A stretch of DNA of 64,000 bases from assembly GCA_039654915.1 (NCBI GenBank), contig CM077593.1, positions 111,277,413-111,341,412 of the forward strand. The letters run 5' to 3'. The notes under the pieces were generated by a model. It had not been told where the DNA came from. It worked only from the letters and a program-made list of their open reading frames with translations, and ran no database searches. A program made the position numbers and the translations under genes. Shown one piece after another: positions 49,254-60,860 of the stretch (the first letter of the stretch is position 1; each line of letters begins with the position of its first letter). Source of the stretch: Aquilaria yunnanensis (Eukaryota; Streptophyta; Magnoliopsida; Malvales; Thymelaeaceae).

Positions 49254-51641
49254 AGTTAATTGTGTCTGTGGCCCCTAACATTTTATTATTGTTTTATTTT
49301 AAACCCTAACCTTAAAACTTTGCATGGAAAGGTCATCAACATCGATTTATTGTTTCATTTTAAACATTTGAAGGAAGAAAAACGTTGAAATTGACAGAAA
49401 AAGAAAAAGCCATGCGCCATGCCACCGTAGGCGATTGGCTACCCTGGCACAATGAATCATAAATATAACTACCTTCATGTCAGCTGTTATGATGATGTGA
49501 AAAAAGAAAAGGAAAAAATAAATAACTAAATAAATTCTTCATCGTCCGTTGTCGAATTTGCCAATCTTCTTTACCGAATTTCACAGCTAAAATCCACGGG
49601 AAGTACCTTAGTTTTTTTTTTTTAAATCCTAATTGGGTACCTTACCTTCAAGTTGTCATAAAGAGATACCTTACCTCTTATTTCACGTCTTATATGGGTA
49701 TTTTTCATTAATTTCAGAGTTAAGTCTAATAGAAAATATTGATGTGACATAAAAAAAAAAGCTATAAAATAACACTAGTAATCCTTAAACTGTTAAAATG
49801 ACTAATTCTAATTCTTAAAATTCTATAAACTCTAATTAGGTATCTCTACTACCAGCCACCAGCCTAGTCGCCCTCTAGCCAACCCCACCGCCGGCCAACT
49901 ACCCTACCCTCCAGTCGACTGCCCAAATCCCATAGCTTGAAGACCTAAACTCCATAATATAGCCCGTCCACTCTGTTGCTCCTTGCTCATCGTCACTGCC
50001 TTGTAAACTACCGCATCTATTACTGCCCCCGCCCAGCAACCCCATCCCCACTCCTCCTTCTAAGATAAATTTGTGAAATCCCAACAAATCCCCTATCACG
50101 TTATTGGCATTGCAATCGCACTACCTCCACCACCCTAAAGGCCGACGAGCGAGTGAGGAAGAAAGCCTTGATTTCTTCTAACCATCTCACTTTGCCTTTC
50201 CTCTCTAGCTTAGTCTTCGTTGCAAATTTGTAACCGAAAGTTTGATCGATCGTTCATCTGAATCCAGCCATGGTTCATGGCAATCGGAATGAGGCTAGGG
50301 GCAAGGCAGTAAATACGACAGTGGCAACGATGAGCAAGGAGCAAGCAGTAGCGGTGGAGAAGCAACAGAGAGTATTCGGACTAAGGGTGATCGTGGTGAA
50401 GCAATGGAGTGGAGCGGCTGCATTAGGGAGTTTGGGTCTTCGGGCTAGGGGATTCGGGCAGTCGGCTAGAGGGTTAGGTAGTCGGTTGGCTACGAGGTTG
50501 GCTGGAGGATGGTTAGGCTGGTGACTGGTAGTAAAGAAGCCTAATTAAGGTTTTAAGGGTACAATTGAGTTTAGTATAAGTTTAAGGGTTAGAATTAGTT
50601 ATTTTAACTATATAAGGATTACTAGTGTTATTTTATGATTTATTTTATTATTTTTTATGTCACATTATCATTTTCCATCAGACATAACTATGAAATTAAC
50701 GGAAAATAACCAAATAGGACATAAAATAATAGGTAAGGTGCTTCGTTAGGACAATTTAAAGGTAGAGTACCCAATTAGGAAAAAAAAAAAGCTAAGGTAC
50801 CTTTGGTGGATTTTACCCCCAAATTTCACAATCGCCTCCACCTTCCTTCCTTGCCAGCCAATCCTATCCCCTTTGTCCGCTCACGCCAATCCCCTCATCC
50901 TTTCATGCCCTCTTGCCACCTCATGCCAATCTTTTTGTTAGATTTTGCCTTCATTTGACTGGTCACCACAAGAAACACTTTCATCTGATTCACCTTCACA
51001 AGAAATTCCAATCCATTCGCTTTGATTTCACCTTCAATTTCATCAAAACCTTCAATTTCGTCAGAACTTTTGATTTTGCCTTCGGTTTCCCTTACTTTGG
51101 GTCGACTTTAGAACAGATTTTGGCAGCTCAGGGCAATCCACCAATGCTCAGATTCTCCTTTGACAACCCGCCTCCACTGACCCAAGCAATTGAGTCAGGC
51201 AATTGATGTTGGCACTTCAGTCAAGCGGCAAGTTAGAGATTTTGAGTTTTTTTTTCAAGAATTTACCATTTAGGCAATCGAATTGTCTAGATTTCATTAG
51301 AGAGCTTCATTGGATTTGCATTAACATTTTTTACCCATTTTTCCTTTCTTTTCCACATCATCATTATTTTTTCCTTTCTATTCCGCATCATCATACCAGT
51401 TTTTTTTTTACTTTTTTTTCTTTTTCACATCATTTATAGCTAGTGATTCATTATACCACTATGACAAATCATCTATGCTGGCATGCCACATGACCAATTC
51501 CATCAATTTTAACGTTTTTCATCCTCTAAAGGTTTAAAATGAAATAATAAATTAAGGTTGAAGACTTTTCACACAAAGTTTTAAGGTTAAGATTCAAAAT
51601 AGGATGATAATAAAATATTAGGGGCCATGGACGCAATTAAC
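49254..51641. mobile_element. MULE-like element (outer), same family as 14433-16008, interrupted by a second MULE
   Basis: Long TIRs: left arm 49254 to about 49515, right arm about 51410 to 51641, sharing TGGCCCCTAA, AACCTTAAAACTTTG and GATGTGAAAAA. It is flanked by a perfect 13-bp direct repeat, GCAAATAATTTAG (49241-49253 and 51642-51654), longer than the usual 9 bp; part of the match may belong to the terminus. Removing the nested insert leaves about 1.14 kb without transposase. An open frame at 50913-51206 has no recognised homology. Confidence 0.8.
49586..50821. mobile_element. Nested MULE-like foldback element, almost entirely an inverted repeat
   Basis: 1,236 bp flanked by a perfect 9-bp target duplication AATTTCACA (49577-49585 and 50822-50830). 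The left arm runs to about 50045 and the right arm starts near 50280, so the palindrome covers about 80% of the element with a spacer of roughly 230 bp. Paired blocks include TAAAATCCAC, CCTAATTGGGTAC, AAAATAACACTAGTAATCC and the inner GACTGCCC...ATCCC...TAGC. There is no transposase. A transcript through it would fold into a long hairpin. Confidence 0.85.
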
Positions 51642-51654
51642 GCAAATAATTTAG

Positions 51655-53958
51655 GACAAAATAAATTTATTCAATAACTCCAAAAAAAATAATGAGAATT
51701 GAAAGTGATTTCTTGTCCTAATATCATCAATTTATAAACCCATTTCTACCCATGAAACCCGCACATGTTGCTCTTCATATAATTGGCGTTTCTCTCATCA
51801 TTGAGTCCCTTTTAGTTTTTGTAGTCACTATTTAACAAAGGTCACCCGGATCTGTGTCTATAACCTAGCCATATAAAAATAAAGCTTAACTGAACAATTG
51901 AATCTTCCAAAAAGCCTCATGCACTCAAATGAGGTGTCTAATTCATCTAGGTGTAAATAGGTTAGTGGAGACTCCCAAATACTTCGTTATAACCATTGGA
52001 ATTTAATGAAAAAAACAAGTATAAAAGTGTTAAGGGTTTGAATTTAAGGTTTATGGTTTACAGTATGAGTATAAGGAATACAACAGTCCTTTTGAGGTCC
52101 GTGATATGATAAATAGAGGTGTTCGCGAGGCAGGCATGATCGAGCTCTAACTCAATCTGGCCCTACTCACATTATTGACCGGGTTGCCCCACTTCCTAAT
52201 CTTATTCTCATACCCTAAAAGATGGTGGAAACCTGAATTGCATAGAAAGTAGTTTGGGTTGCTTCGGTATAATCGAGTTTTCATAATCTCTTATAAGACA
52301 ACAATTTTTATCCAAAATAATTATAAACCAGTAAAAAACAATAATTAACTTCAAAATATAATTTTTACAAAAACGTCTCAATCCAGTTAACTTCAAAAGT
52401 GTTGTATTCTGCTTCTAAATTAGTCATCCACAGCATGCAAACATCAAAATTTCAAATTTATTTTCATTAAAATTTTAGAGTTGATTTATTGCTAAAGTAA
52501 TGATTAAAAGAAACAGATGAAGTAGACAGCAAGTAACCAACATTAGTCGGTTTGAGCCATTCATTTTCAAAGGCACGGTATCATTGGCAGTGACACTTGT
52601 AATTTCGATTGAAATTTACTGTAGGAACTGAAATGCAAACTTTTTGTAATATTCAGGGACTTGGTTGTATTTCCCATTGTTCACGGGCTAGCCTGGGAAC
52701 AGTCTTTTTTGGGGCCCAACAGCATCAAAATTTTACTTTAACAAATTAGTCCGGGGACTGAATTACAAATTTCCAGAGAGTTGAGGGAACTAGTTGTAAT
52801 TTTTCCAGTTTTCATGGGGCCGCTCAGAAATAGAGTTTTTGGAGCCCGAAAACAGCGTTTTTAGGGCCTGACTGCAACGAAATTCATTATTTAATGCTTA
52901 TTAGTCCCGGAGTGATTACAAATTTCCACAAAGTTCAGAGACTTGGCTGTAATTTTCTCGGTTTTTATAGGGCAACCCGAAGAAAAAAAAAGAGTTTTTG
53001 GCGCCTGGTAGTATCAAGACTCTCAATTTTTATGAAAATTTAGATTGGAGTGAATTGCAAATTTGTGCAAAGTTTGGGAAGCTAGTCGTATGGTTTGCTG
53101 TTTTCATGGTCCATCGTGATCATGGAGTACCTCAACTAGGGATGAGCGCTGAATGTAGAAGTTTTATGTTCAGCCTTTTTTTTTCCCACTTTTTCCTCAA
53201 ACATAAGTGATTTAAAAATTACTGACAATTCGTAAAACTAATGCAAGCATGTCAATTTGCATTTCCATATGCATTTGAGCTACTTGAAGTGGTGGGTATG
53301 ATGCGATAGTTCATTTTTAAGCTATCGCTAATATTGTACATGTAGAACGTTGCACAGTCCTCATAATAAGTAGCGGCAGAAGAAACGAAATGCATGGATG
53401 ATTTTCAGCGCTTGTATTCTTAATTCTACAATATTTTTATTGACTAGCAATTATTTAGATGTTTGTTCCAACCATCAAAAAAGAAAAAGAGAGATGTTAA
53501 TTTGCTTGCGTTGTCTACGTTGTTAGCCTCTAAAACAATTGGGATGCTGTAAACTTCCCAGGATCAGCCAAACTGAATCTGCGGATTTCAAGAGCTAACA
53601 CGACCGTTTCATCAAAATTTGCGGGCTGATGGTGCATTAAACCTAATTTTAAGGTTTAAGGCTTATGTATACCCCTCTCCTTGACTGAAATATATCAAAA
53701 GATCAAACTGGTACAGATATCGGAACACAAAATCGTTCCGCAGTCTACTAACTCATCTCTGGCAACCAATTTCTCATTGACCAAGGCGAACATAGTCGTA
53801 TAATTGAACTCAATAAGAGGGGCAACAAACATTAAAATACATGAAAAGCAATAGAAATCTATAACCACCAGTGGCAACCAGCAGCCCGAGCTTCACTTAT
53901 GACGCAATGAGAAGAAAAAACAGCCCGTAACGCTCAAAGGGAACGAAATGTATGACAA
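51655..53958. other. Intergenic DNA with a diverged four-copy tandem repeat
   Basis: At about 52590-53130 a unit of about 130-160 bp occurs four times, each with GACTGAATTACAAATTT-like, GTTGTAATTTTTCC-like and TTTTCATGGG-like blocks (copies near 52624, 52755, 52912 and 53046). No open frame is preserved. The rest shows no gene; the last few hundred bases should include the 3' UTR of the coatomer zeta gene. Confidence 0.5.
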
Positions 53959-56900
53959 TCACTTCAGAAGGGACCTAGTTAAGTGCTCCCGTGCCGTGGC
54001 CAACGCTTGAGTTATTGTCTGCATGGCATAAGGTGGGTCAATGGGGCAGATATAGAAATATCAATGTGTGTGTGTGTGTGTCTGCGCGTTGGAGCTTTGA
54101 CAAAAGAAATAAACCTGCTCAGACAAAGAAGCTCCAGCATCAATACTGTTGCTGGCAACCTTTCCTGCGATCACATTTGCGTCGGTTTCAAGAATTATGC
54201 TGCATGGCAGAAGAAATAAAAAAAAGAACGGTGAATCGTGAATTCAAACATGGTATCAATGTCAGCTGAACCAACCAAAAGAATGCCAAGGGATAACTCT
54301 TCCTCTCTCCAGACAATATGAAACAAGAAAATTCATAGTAAACCACCTACTTTTTAATTAACTAGTCTATTTTCTCAAGTTGAAGCGAATATTCCCGTGG
54401 GCTTCTTAACCCAAAAAAAGTTTCTCCAGAAAACATATTGTGTACAGGGTTTTGTACTTTTTTTCTTTTAAAAGAATATTATATTGCAGCGTCAGACCAC
54501 AGGTATCAGCTGCTAACAGTTGATGGCTCTAACTTGCATATAATTGACTATGACGAAAGAAATGCTTTCAAGTTCAGAGACGGCCAATGTTTGGCATCAA
54601 GCATATCCTGCATGTACTATAAACATCACAACACAAGATTGCATCTGCCCAGGGGGAAAAAAACACAAGATTGCACAGAACTGTGGCAAGATTGTCCACC
54701 TCCTACTCTTTTTCCATTTTGCACCTCTTGCAAATTTTTCATAGACAATATTTTGGCATGTTAATAATACTAAGAGACTTTGTTGAAGGACCAGATTTAG
54801 TTGACAGTCTGTCATAGGGACAGAAAATCTCAGCCCACAGGAATACTAATGCTAGGCTGAGATTTCTCTGTCCCTATGATAGACTGTCATATGATATTTT
54901 TCCTTTGTCAAATTGCGCAATTTGATTTTTAAAATTCTAAAGCGACATTTTATGTGTACACTACATTCATGACATTAACGTTAGCTATAGTAGAAATTAT
55001 TTTGATCTTGTGAAGATTGCTGATGATTTTGAGGTCAACCTGCTCCTAAAATTCTTTTGACAACTAGAATTACATCCCAGAGGATTTATGTGAGAATAAA
55101 TTTCCTTCTACACACTTGTTACAACCATATTCCTCCAATCTCTTTTTGAGATGCATAGTTCTAAAGCCCCTTCTCTTGATGGATTAAGAATGGTGCTTTT
55201 AAAGTCATAGAGCATTTTTCTGTACAAGGATTTTCTATGCCCTGGCTCTAATCAGTAATGTTGTCAACAAATGAAGCCTACATTTCCAGTTTTCTGAGTG
55301 CTCTTCTTTGAATATGAACCTCCAGAAAAATTCAAACTATTTTTGGGTTATGGCTTGTGATGTTGAGCTTCAGATTGCGCAGAGTACCAGTATTCCTAAT
55401 GGTACCCCCACTGAGATACTCAGGAATGTTTGCTTCGAGATTGATCTCTAGTCATTATAATGTTCTCATTGAGAATATTTTGGGTCAAATAAAATGCTGG
55501 TCCTCTAAATGTCCCTCCTATGAAGCATTTGATGCTAAATACTGTTAATTTTGGCAACGTGAGCTAGTAGGCTCAAAAAGTTCCTGATTCCTAAGTGTGA
55601 TTGATCAGATGATGAGAATGTGCCCTGTTCCTGGGGAAAGATTAGTAGGCACAAAGATCAAGGAGGCCTCGGCCACTTGAACCTGCATATTAGGAACAAA
55701 GCTGCTTTGGCTAAGATGATTTGCATTGTCTTTATAGAGTAGAGCTCTATGTGGTGGATTAGATGGGAGGAAGGTTATTATTTGAAAGATGATAACAAAA
55801 GACACTAGGCTGAGGGCTGATGTCGCCTTCTAGAGTGGTCTCTTGAAAATAAGGGACTTGATGAAAGAGGAAGTCCTTAATACGTCCTCCATTCCAAACT
55901 GTATGAGCTACTTTATATTTTTGGATTCCAAAAATGATAAACAATTTTCCTAAAGGAGCAATAAATTTTCATGCAATTTCCTATATTCTCCTCAGAAAGT
56001 TGATCTTTTACATGTAATAAATGCTTGTTGAGGGTAAAATTTAGAAAAGTGCTAAAAAATCAACATTTGCCTAAAACCGTGTCAAAACACAAATGGGTCA
56101 AAGAAATTGGGACAAAGGGAGTAATAATGATCGACAATATGAGCCCAAAGGTAATAAACCATCAAGAAAGCTTATGAGTGCTTGATACAGCACGTGGTCA
56201 AAGTCTTTTCGCAAAAACTCTTCCGGGTGATCCCAACCCATCCTAACATTCTCTTAATCTTAATGATCTAGAATAGGCTGCCCACTAGAGAAGCTTTTTA
56301 AGCAGGGCATAATTGTTGCTTCTGGGCATGTATTGTGCAGTCTGTTAATGGGAAATGGGTATCATGTCCCCCCATCTTTTAGTTTCTCTAGTTTTCTGGT
56401 TGCAGGGTATGCAGAAATCAGAATAAGAAACGCTCAAGTGTTTTGTGGTAAAGTGGCCGAAGGTTGGTCAGGGAAGGAGTTAAGAGTGATATCAGGAAGG
56501 CTTGTTTCACAGCAATTGTTTACCTCACGGGAGAGGAAAGAAAAAACTGGAGAATCTTTAGGAAGGGTTTTGCTCTTCTCAGCATCTGGAAGGTCAATTC
56601 GGAAATGAAGTTCAGGACTTTTTCTTGGAACATAAATGATAGTTGACCCATTTTGGCAATTCTGCAAGCCCTAGATTGGAACTGTAGATACCATGAAAGC
56701 TAATTTTTGGTAATAAATTTGTGTCCCAGTTGTGCTTCTTTAAAAAGGAAAGAAAATTACATGCCTAAATCTATAGGTAACTTACATCATTAAGTCATTT
56801 TTTTTTCATATTATATATTATTTTGCTAAACAGGAATTTTTTTTTATTTAAAACCAGTCATGTTATTTTATTCATAATCATTTTAATATGGGAACATCAT

Positions 56901-57213
56901 CCTCAGTAAGACCACATGTACTTGTTTCTACTTAAAACCAGATAAATTATGAGTTATCAGGAAATAAACTCTCCTTGTTTGCTTAAAATTTTTAGCGTAA
57001 GTGATATTCATCTACTATCTTAGCATAAATACTTGAAAATAATATTTTAGCAAGCATTTTCATATTCACCACTCATATGAATGCACCAAATAGGTTAAAA
57101 ATCTCAAGCTAAAATCTGAATATTACCATCCTTTTCTGATTAAACTCCCCTAACTCATCCAAATGAAAACAAAAATTTGAACTTTGCGGAGTCTTAAGTA
57201 GTTAAGTAGAGTT

Positions 57214-57245
<32 letters not shown>

Positions 57246-59539
57246 TTACGCCAAAAGAAAACTTACAAACTCGAACTTTTCACAAGCTTAAGATAAGCAG
57301 ACTTGTGGACAAAACAGATTAAGAATACTATCTACGGAAGTCAAGCTTTTCAGAACATTAAATAAACATAAGCATCAAACAAAACATATTCAGCATGATT
57401 CTTCCCTATGTGTATTATCAGATGGTGTCATAAACATTAGGTAGTTAAGTAGAGGCTTTTTTTTCTTTTTCTTTTTTATTTTATTTTTTTTCATACCAAA
57501 AGAAAACTTACAAAATCAAACTTTTTAACAAACTTAAGATAAGCAGACTTGTGCAGAAAACAGATTTAGAATTGTCAAGCGTTTCAAAATATAAAATAAA
57601 CAGAAGCATCAAACAGTACATATTCAACATGATCCTTTGATATGTGTATTATCACATTGTGTCATAAATCACTAAGTATGGAGGTACAAAGAGTACAAGA
57701 TGTAAGGAAGAACTATAGAGAAGCATAAAGATTCTCAATGCAATTGGGAAGAAGTACAAATGGAGATTTTTTCAACTTGATTACCTAGGATAGCTATCGT
57801 TAAAAGAAATCAGTGTAAATATAGCAATATTGAACTATGATATCATGCTAGTGCATGGTCACATGCATGATGCAACTAGGCTAGCTAGCATCAACACTCT
57901 CTATGAACAGAAGAACTGCATCCTACCAAACCAAAACAGGAAGAAGGAAAGTTAGAATCTAGATTCATTTTAGGTAACAAGAGATTTAACAGGGGAAAAT
58001 ATAATCAAGAATCCAAAAACAGGATAAGGTAGAACTAGTGTATGATAAATAGCAGGATACCCGCCATCAACAATCTCATCCATGCATAGCAATATAAGAT
58101 CCAAATTCTCCAGAGCCTCCTTCTTGTCAACAGTGCCTCTACAACAAATAATGAGAAACAATAAACATCAAATTTGACAGGCTCATACGACAAATCCAAA
58201 GCATAAAGGCAATCAAAGGATAGTGAGTTGAATTTTAAAATGACCTAAGGAGGAGCCCGACTGCATCGAAAAAGCCCTGAAGAACAGTGGCTAAGATAAG
58301 CTCATTTTCATTTTCACCCCCGGTAACAAAGAAGTGCAGGTCTTGGACAAACTTGTACACAACAATGTTGTTCTCAAACATTGCTATCTCCGCTGAAAAT
58401 GAAGAATTAGCAACAAATTAGTATGGAACTATTCTACACCAAAAGGTAGTCAATAGCTTGCATCGTTCCTTGTCCTCACTAGCATAGGAATCGATGAAAG
58501 GTGAAGCCACTGCCCGAATGACTCCCCATGGCAATGGATAATATAAATTTATGGTCACAGAATAACTGGATCGAGAAATGCTTTAAAACTCAAATAAGAG
58601 CAGGTCTTAGAATAAAAAATTCAGCCTTTGCTGCTCCATTTGCATGTATGTGGCATCTTGCAAAATACGAACACACACAGCAGATATGAATAGAATAATG
58701 GCACACTAAATGAATGTATACTCAATGACATTGACACCAATCAGAGGGAAAATAACCTACAGGGAGAATATGAGCTGACGCTACATGGCCAGAACACAAA
58801 CTGAGGTCCTTAAAGAAAACGAGTATACAGAAAGGAAAAAGCGATCCTAATAAAACAAAACATTTTTCCGATTTACCTTCTGTTCGAGCATTTGTTTTCT
58901 GGGTCTTGGTAAATACTGCCTTCTCAAAGGCTTCCTTAGCACTATTGGTCGGCCAGTCATCTGAATAGTACTTGACAGCAACACGTTTCCCTTCAGAATC
59001 CAGAAGAAGAATATTCCTAACAGTTGGGCATGACTCCTACACCCCCAATTGAAAGCAAAAGAAAAGAGAATAGAAATTAATTCCCCTAGCACCTTAGCAA
59101 ATAAATTGCTCCTCTATGATCGTCCAATCTCAGATCCAGACATTTTGTAGTAATACTATTCAATAAGTTCAGGATCAAACGGGATCTAACCACATAAGCA
59201 AGTACATTCCCATCCTAAGCTTCTTAAACTATAAAAAAACCGTTCAGAGAAACAAGTTTCTGCTAGAAAATATGTAAGCCAGTGGTGGGTCTACGCTAAA
59301 CAAAATTTTCAAACCCACAACTCAGATCATGAATCATAAAGAATCCACTAATTATTTCAGTGTGATACAGAAGGGCTGGATCTGAGTCCATTCAACTTAG
59401 AGAAAAACTGTAAATCATGAAGCAAAACATGATTCAAACTCTAGGGGAAGGGGCCGAGATCTGGACATATAGACGAAAAATTATCATCCCAAAGGTCGAA
59501 AAACCAACCATGATAAGGAACAGAAGAATCGCTGACCAT
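53959..59539 (-). CDS. COPZ: Coatomer subunit zeta (COPI coat)
   Basis: Small longin-fold subunit of the COPI coat F-subcomplex, acting in Golgi-to-ER and intra-Golgi vesicle formation. Exons on the minus strand: 59539-59522 (start), 59036-58877, 58392-58245, 58138-58061, 54199-54115, 54018-53959. All later exons have GT..AG borders and agreeing phases, giving about 182 residues (family about 177-181). Seen: [118 protein letters not shown], and the end [14 protein letters not shown]. The first exon is uncertain: donors after codon 6 (TCT|GTTCCT) or right after the ATG (ATG|GTCAGC) both keep phase 0. Intron 58060-54200 is 3.9 kb and carries transposon fragments. Confidence 0.93.
54802..54889. 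repeat. Compact inverted repeat (about 34-bp arms, 19-bp loop) in a coatomer zeta intron
   Basis: Arms 54802-54835 and 54855-54889 pair almost perfectly, with one mismatch and one bulge (shared core GTCATAGGGACAG / CTGTCCCTATGA and AATCTCAGCC / GGCTGAGATT). The loop is 19 nt. Either the core of a tiny foldback element or a hairpin RNA source. Confidence 0.85.
55340..56650 (+). mobile_element. LINE (L1-type) fragment: end of reverse transcriptase, zf-RVT region and C-terminus, decayed
   Basis: In changing plus-strand frames the sequence gives L1-type landmarks in order: [16 protein letters not shown] (end of the RT domain, about 55470), [12 protein letters not shown] then [17 protein letters not shown] (about 55640-55720), LPTREAL-like coding near 56280 (zf-RVT region), and [20 protein letters not shown] (C-terminal, about 56490-56550). 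Frameshifts and stops separate the pieces and the 5' part is absent, so it is a dead truncated copy. It is interrupted by the MITE at 55883-56121 and lies in an intron of the coatomer zeta gene, opposite to its transcription. Confidence 0.7.
55883..56121. mobile_element. Stowaway-like MITE nested in the LINE fragment
   Basis: 239 bp with diverged termini CGTCCTCCATTCCAAA (left) and, inverted, CTCCCTTTGTCCCAAT (right), related to the Tc1/mariner Stowaway consensus CTCCCTCCGTCCCA. It is flanked by TA on both sides (55881-55882 and 56122-56123). No coding capacity. Confidence 0.75.
57190..57675. repeat. Two-copy tandem duplication of about 243 bp in a coatomer zeta intron, with an (ATT)n microsatellite
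   Basis: The block starting TAGTTAAGTAGAG at about 57198 recurs at about 57441 with shared AAAAGAAAACTTACAAA, AAGATAAGCAGACTTGTG and ATGTGTATTATCA. The first copy carries a pure TTA run at about 57216-57245; the second has a T-rich tract in its place. Non-coding. Confidence 0.75.
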
Positions 59540-60039
59540 TTTTCACAGCAATTTCCGGTGAAGAATCTGATGCACCCGACCGTCGCGTGAGAGCTCTCTA
59601 TAGTCCAGGATTTCTACGTTCTAGGACCGACGACTATTGGAAGACCGAGGCGTTGCAGACTGCCGAGAGCCTATTATGCCTATACACATCGTAAGCGAGT
59701 TCGATTAATGACACTGAAAATCCTTAAGCATGACAAACACGTGCAATTAAGATCCCAAATATTTTTGGATTTTTCAAGTCTGTCCATATGTGAGCCTCCC
59801 ATTGACTTACTTCACATAAGAATTTTTGTTGGGGTACATTTTGAAAAATTGGTGTTATGTTGGGTTTAATGACGCAAATTAGTTATGGTCTATGTACCAA
59901 AAAAATATATATATATGGTTCCTATTCTATCATCCATATTAGATGACATGAAGGGCAACTGCCTCATATTACAGGGTTCTAGCCATGGTAATATTAAATC
60001 AAAGCGCGTTGTAGTGGGTTTAATTTGTAATATACTAAG
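59540..60039. promoter_or_regulatory. Upstream region of the coatomer zeta gene
   Basis: The first 200 bp or so should hold the 5' UTR and core promoter of the minus-strand gene. No motif is specific enough to assign. No other gene seen. Confidence 0.3.
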
Positions 60040-60860
60040 TAGGGTGAAAATGAGTCGAGCAGAGCCCGAATACCCTTGGCTCGAAGCTCGGCTAGTCAAG
60101 GATTGGCTCGGCTCAAGCTTGAGCTCAACAAGCTCGGAAAATGGGACTCGAAGCTCGGCTCGAAATGATTTGGGCTCAGTTCAGTGGCTTGATTGACTCG
60201 AAACTCAATTCAAGGTTTGAGCTTGATTTGAGATTCGAGCTTGATTTAGGGAATATAAATTAGAATTTTAAGATTTAGATATATTAAAAATAAAATTAAT
60301 TTAGTTTTTACATTAAAAAATAATAGACTCGTTAGGCTCAATAAAAGTTCGAGTTGAACAGTGCAAACTTAAAACTTTGCTCATTAAAAGTTTGAACTTA
60401 AAATGAAGCTCGAAACTAAAAGTGGAAACAAGTCAAGCCTCTTATAGAACAATTTAAGTTTGAGCTCCATTTTTTTTTTATCAAGCTGAGTTTAATGAAC
60501 TTTGAGCCAAGCTTTGAGGCTCATTTTAAGTTCGAACTCTTAACGAGCTAAGCTTCAAGCCGGGTACTATTCGACTCAAACTTTTATCGAACCTAACGAG
60601 CATATTATTTTTTAATGTAAAAACTAAACTAATTTTATTTTTAATATATCTAAACCCTAAAATTCTAATTTATATTCCTTAAATCGAGCTCGAATCTCGC
60701 ATCGAGTTCAAACCTTGAATCCAGCTACCGAGCAGAGCCTGAACCATTTTGAGCCCCATTTTTTGAACTAGTCGAGCTCGAGCCTGAGCTAACCAATTAT
60801 TAACTGGCCGAGCTTCAAGCCTAGGGTATTTGAGCTCAGGTCAACTCGTTTTCACCCCTA
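60040..60860. mobile_element. Foldback hAT-like non-autonomous element
   Basis: 821 bp. The left end TAGGGTGAAAATGAGTCGAG pairs with the inverted right end TAGGGGTGAAAACGAGTTGA. The inverted repeat continues inward for most of the element (arms about 60040-60400 and 60480-60860; shared AAATAAAATTAATTTAGTTTTTACATT-type stretch and GAGCTCGA-rich ends). Flanks ATACTAAG and GTACTAGC could be a diverged 8-bp duplication. There is no coding capacity. Confidence 0.7.

Noticed and set aside
54066..54079. (TG)n run beside the coatomer zeta fifth exon, considered as a branch/acceptor anomaly
   Set aside because: The acceptor CCATGCAG and donor CAG|GTTTAT work without it; it is an ordinary microsatellite inside the intron.
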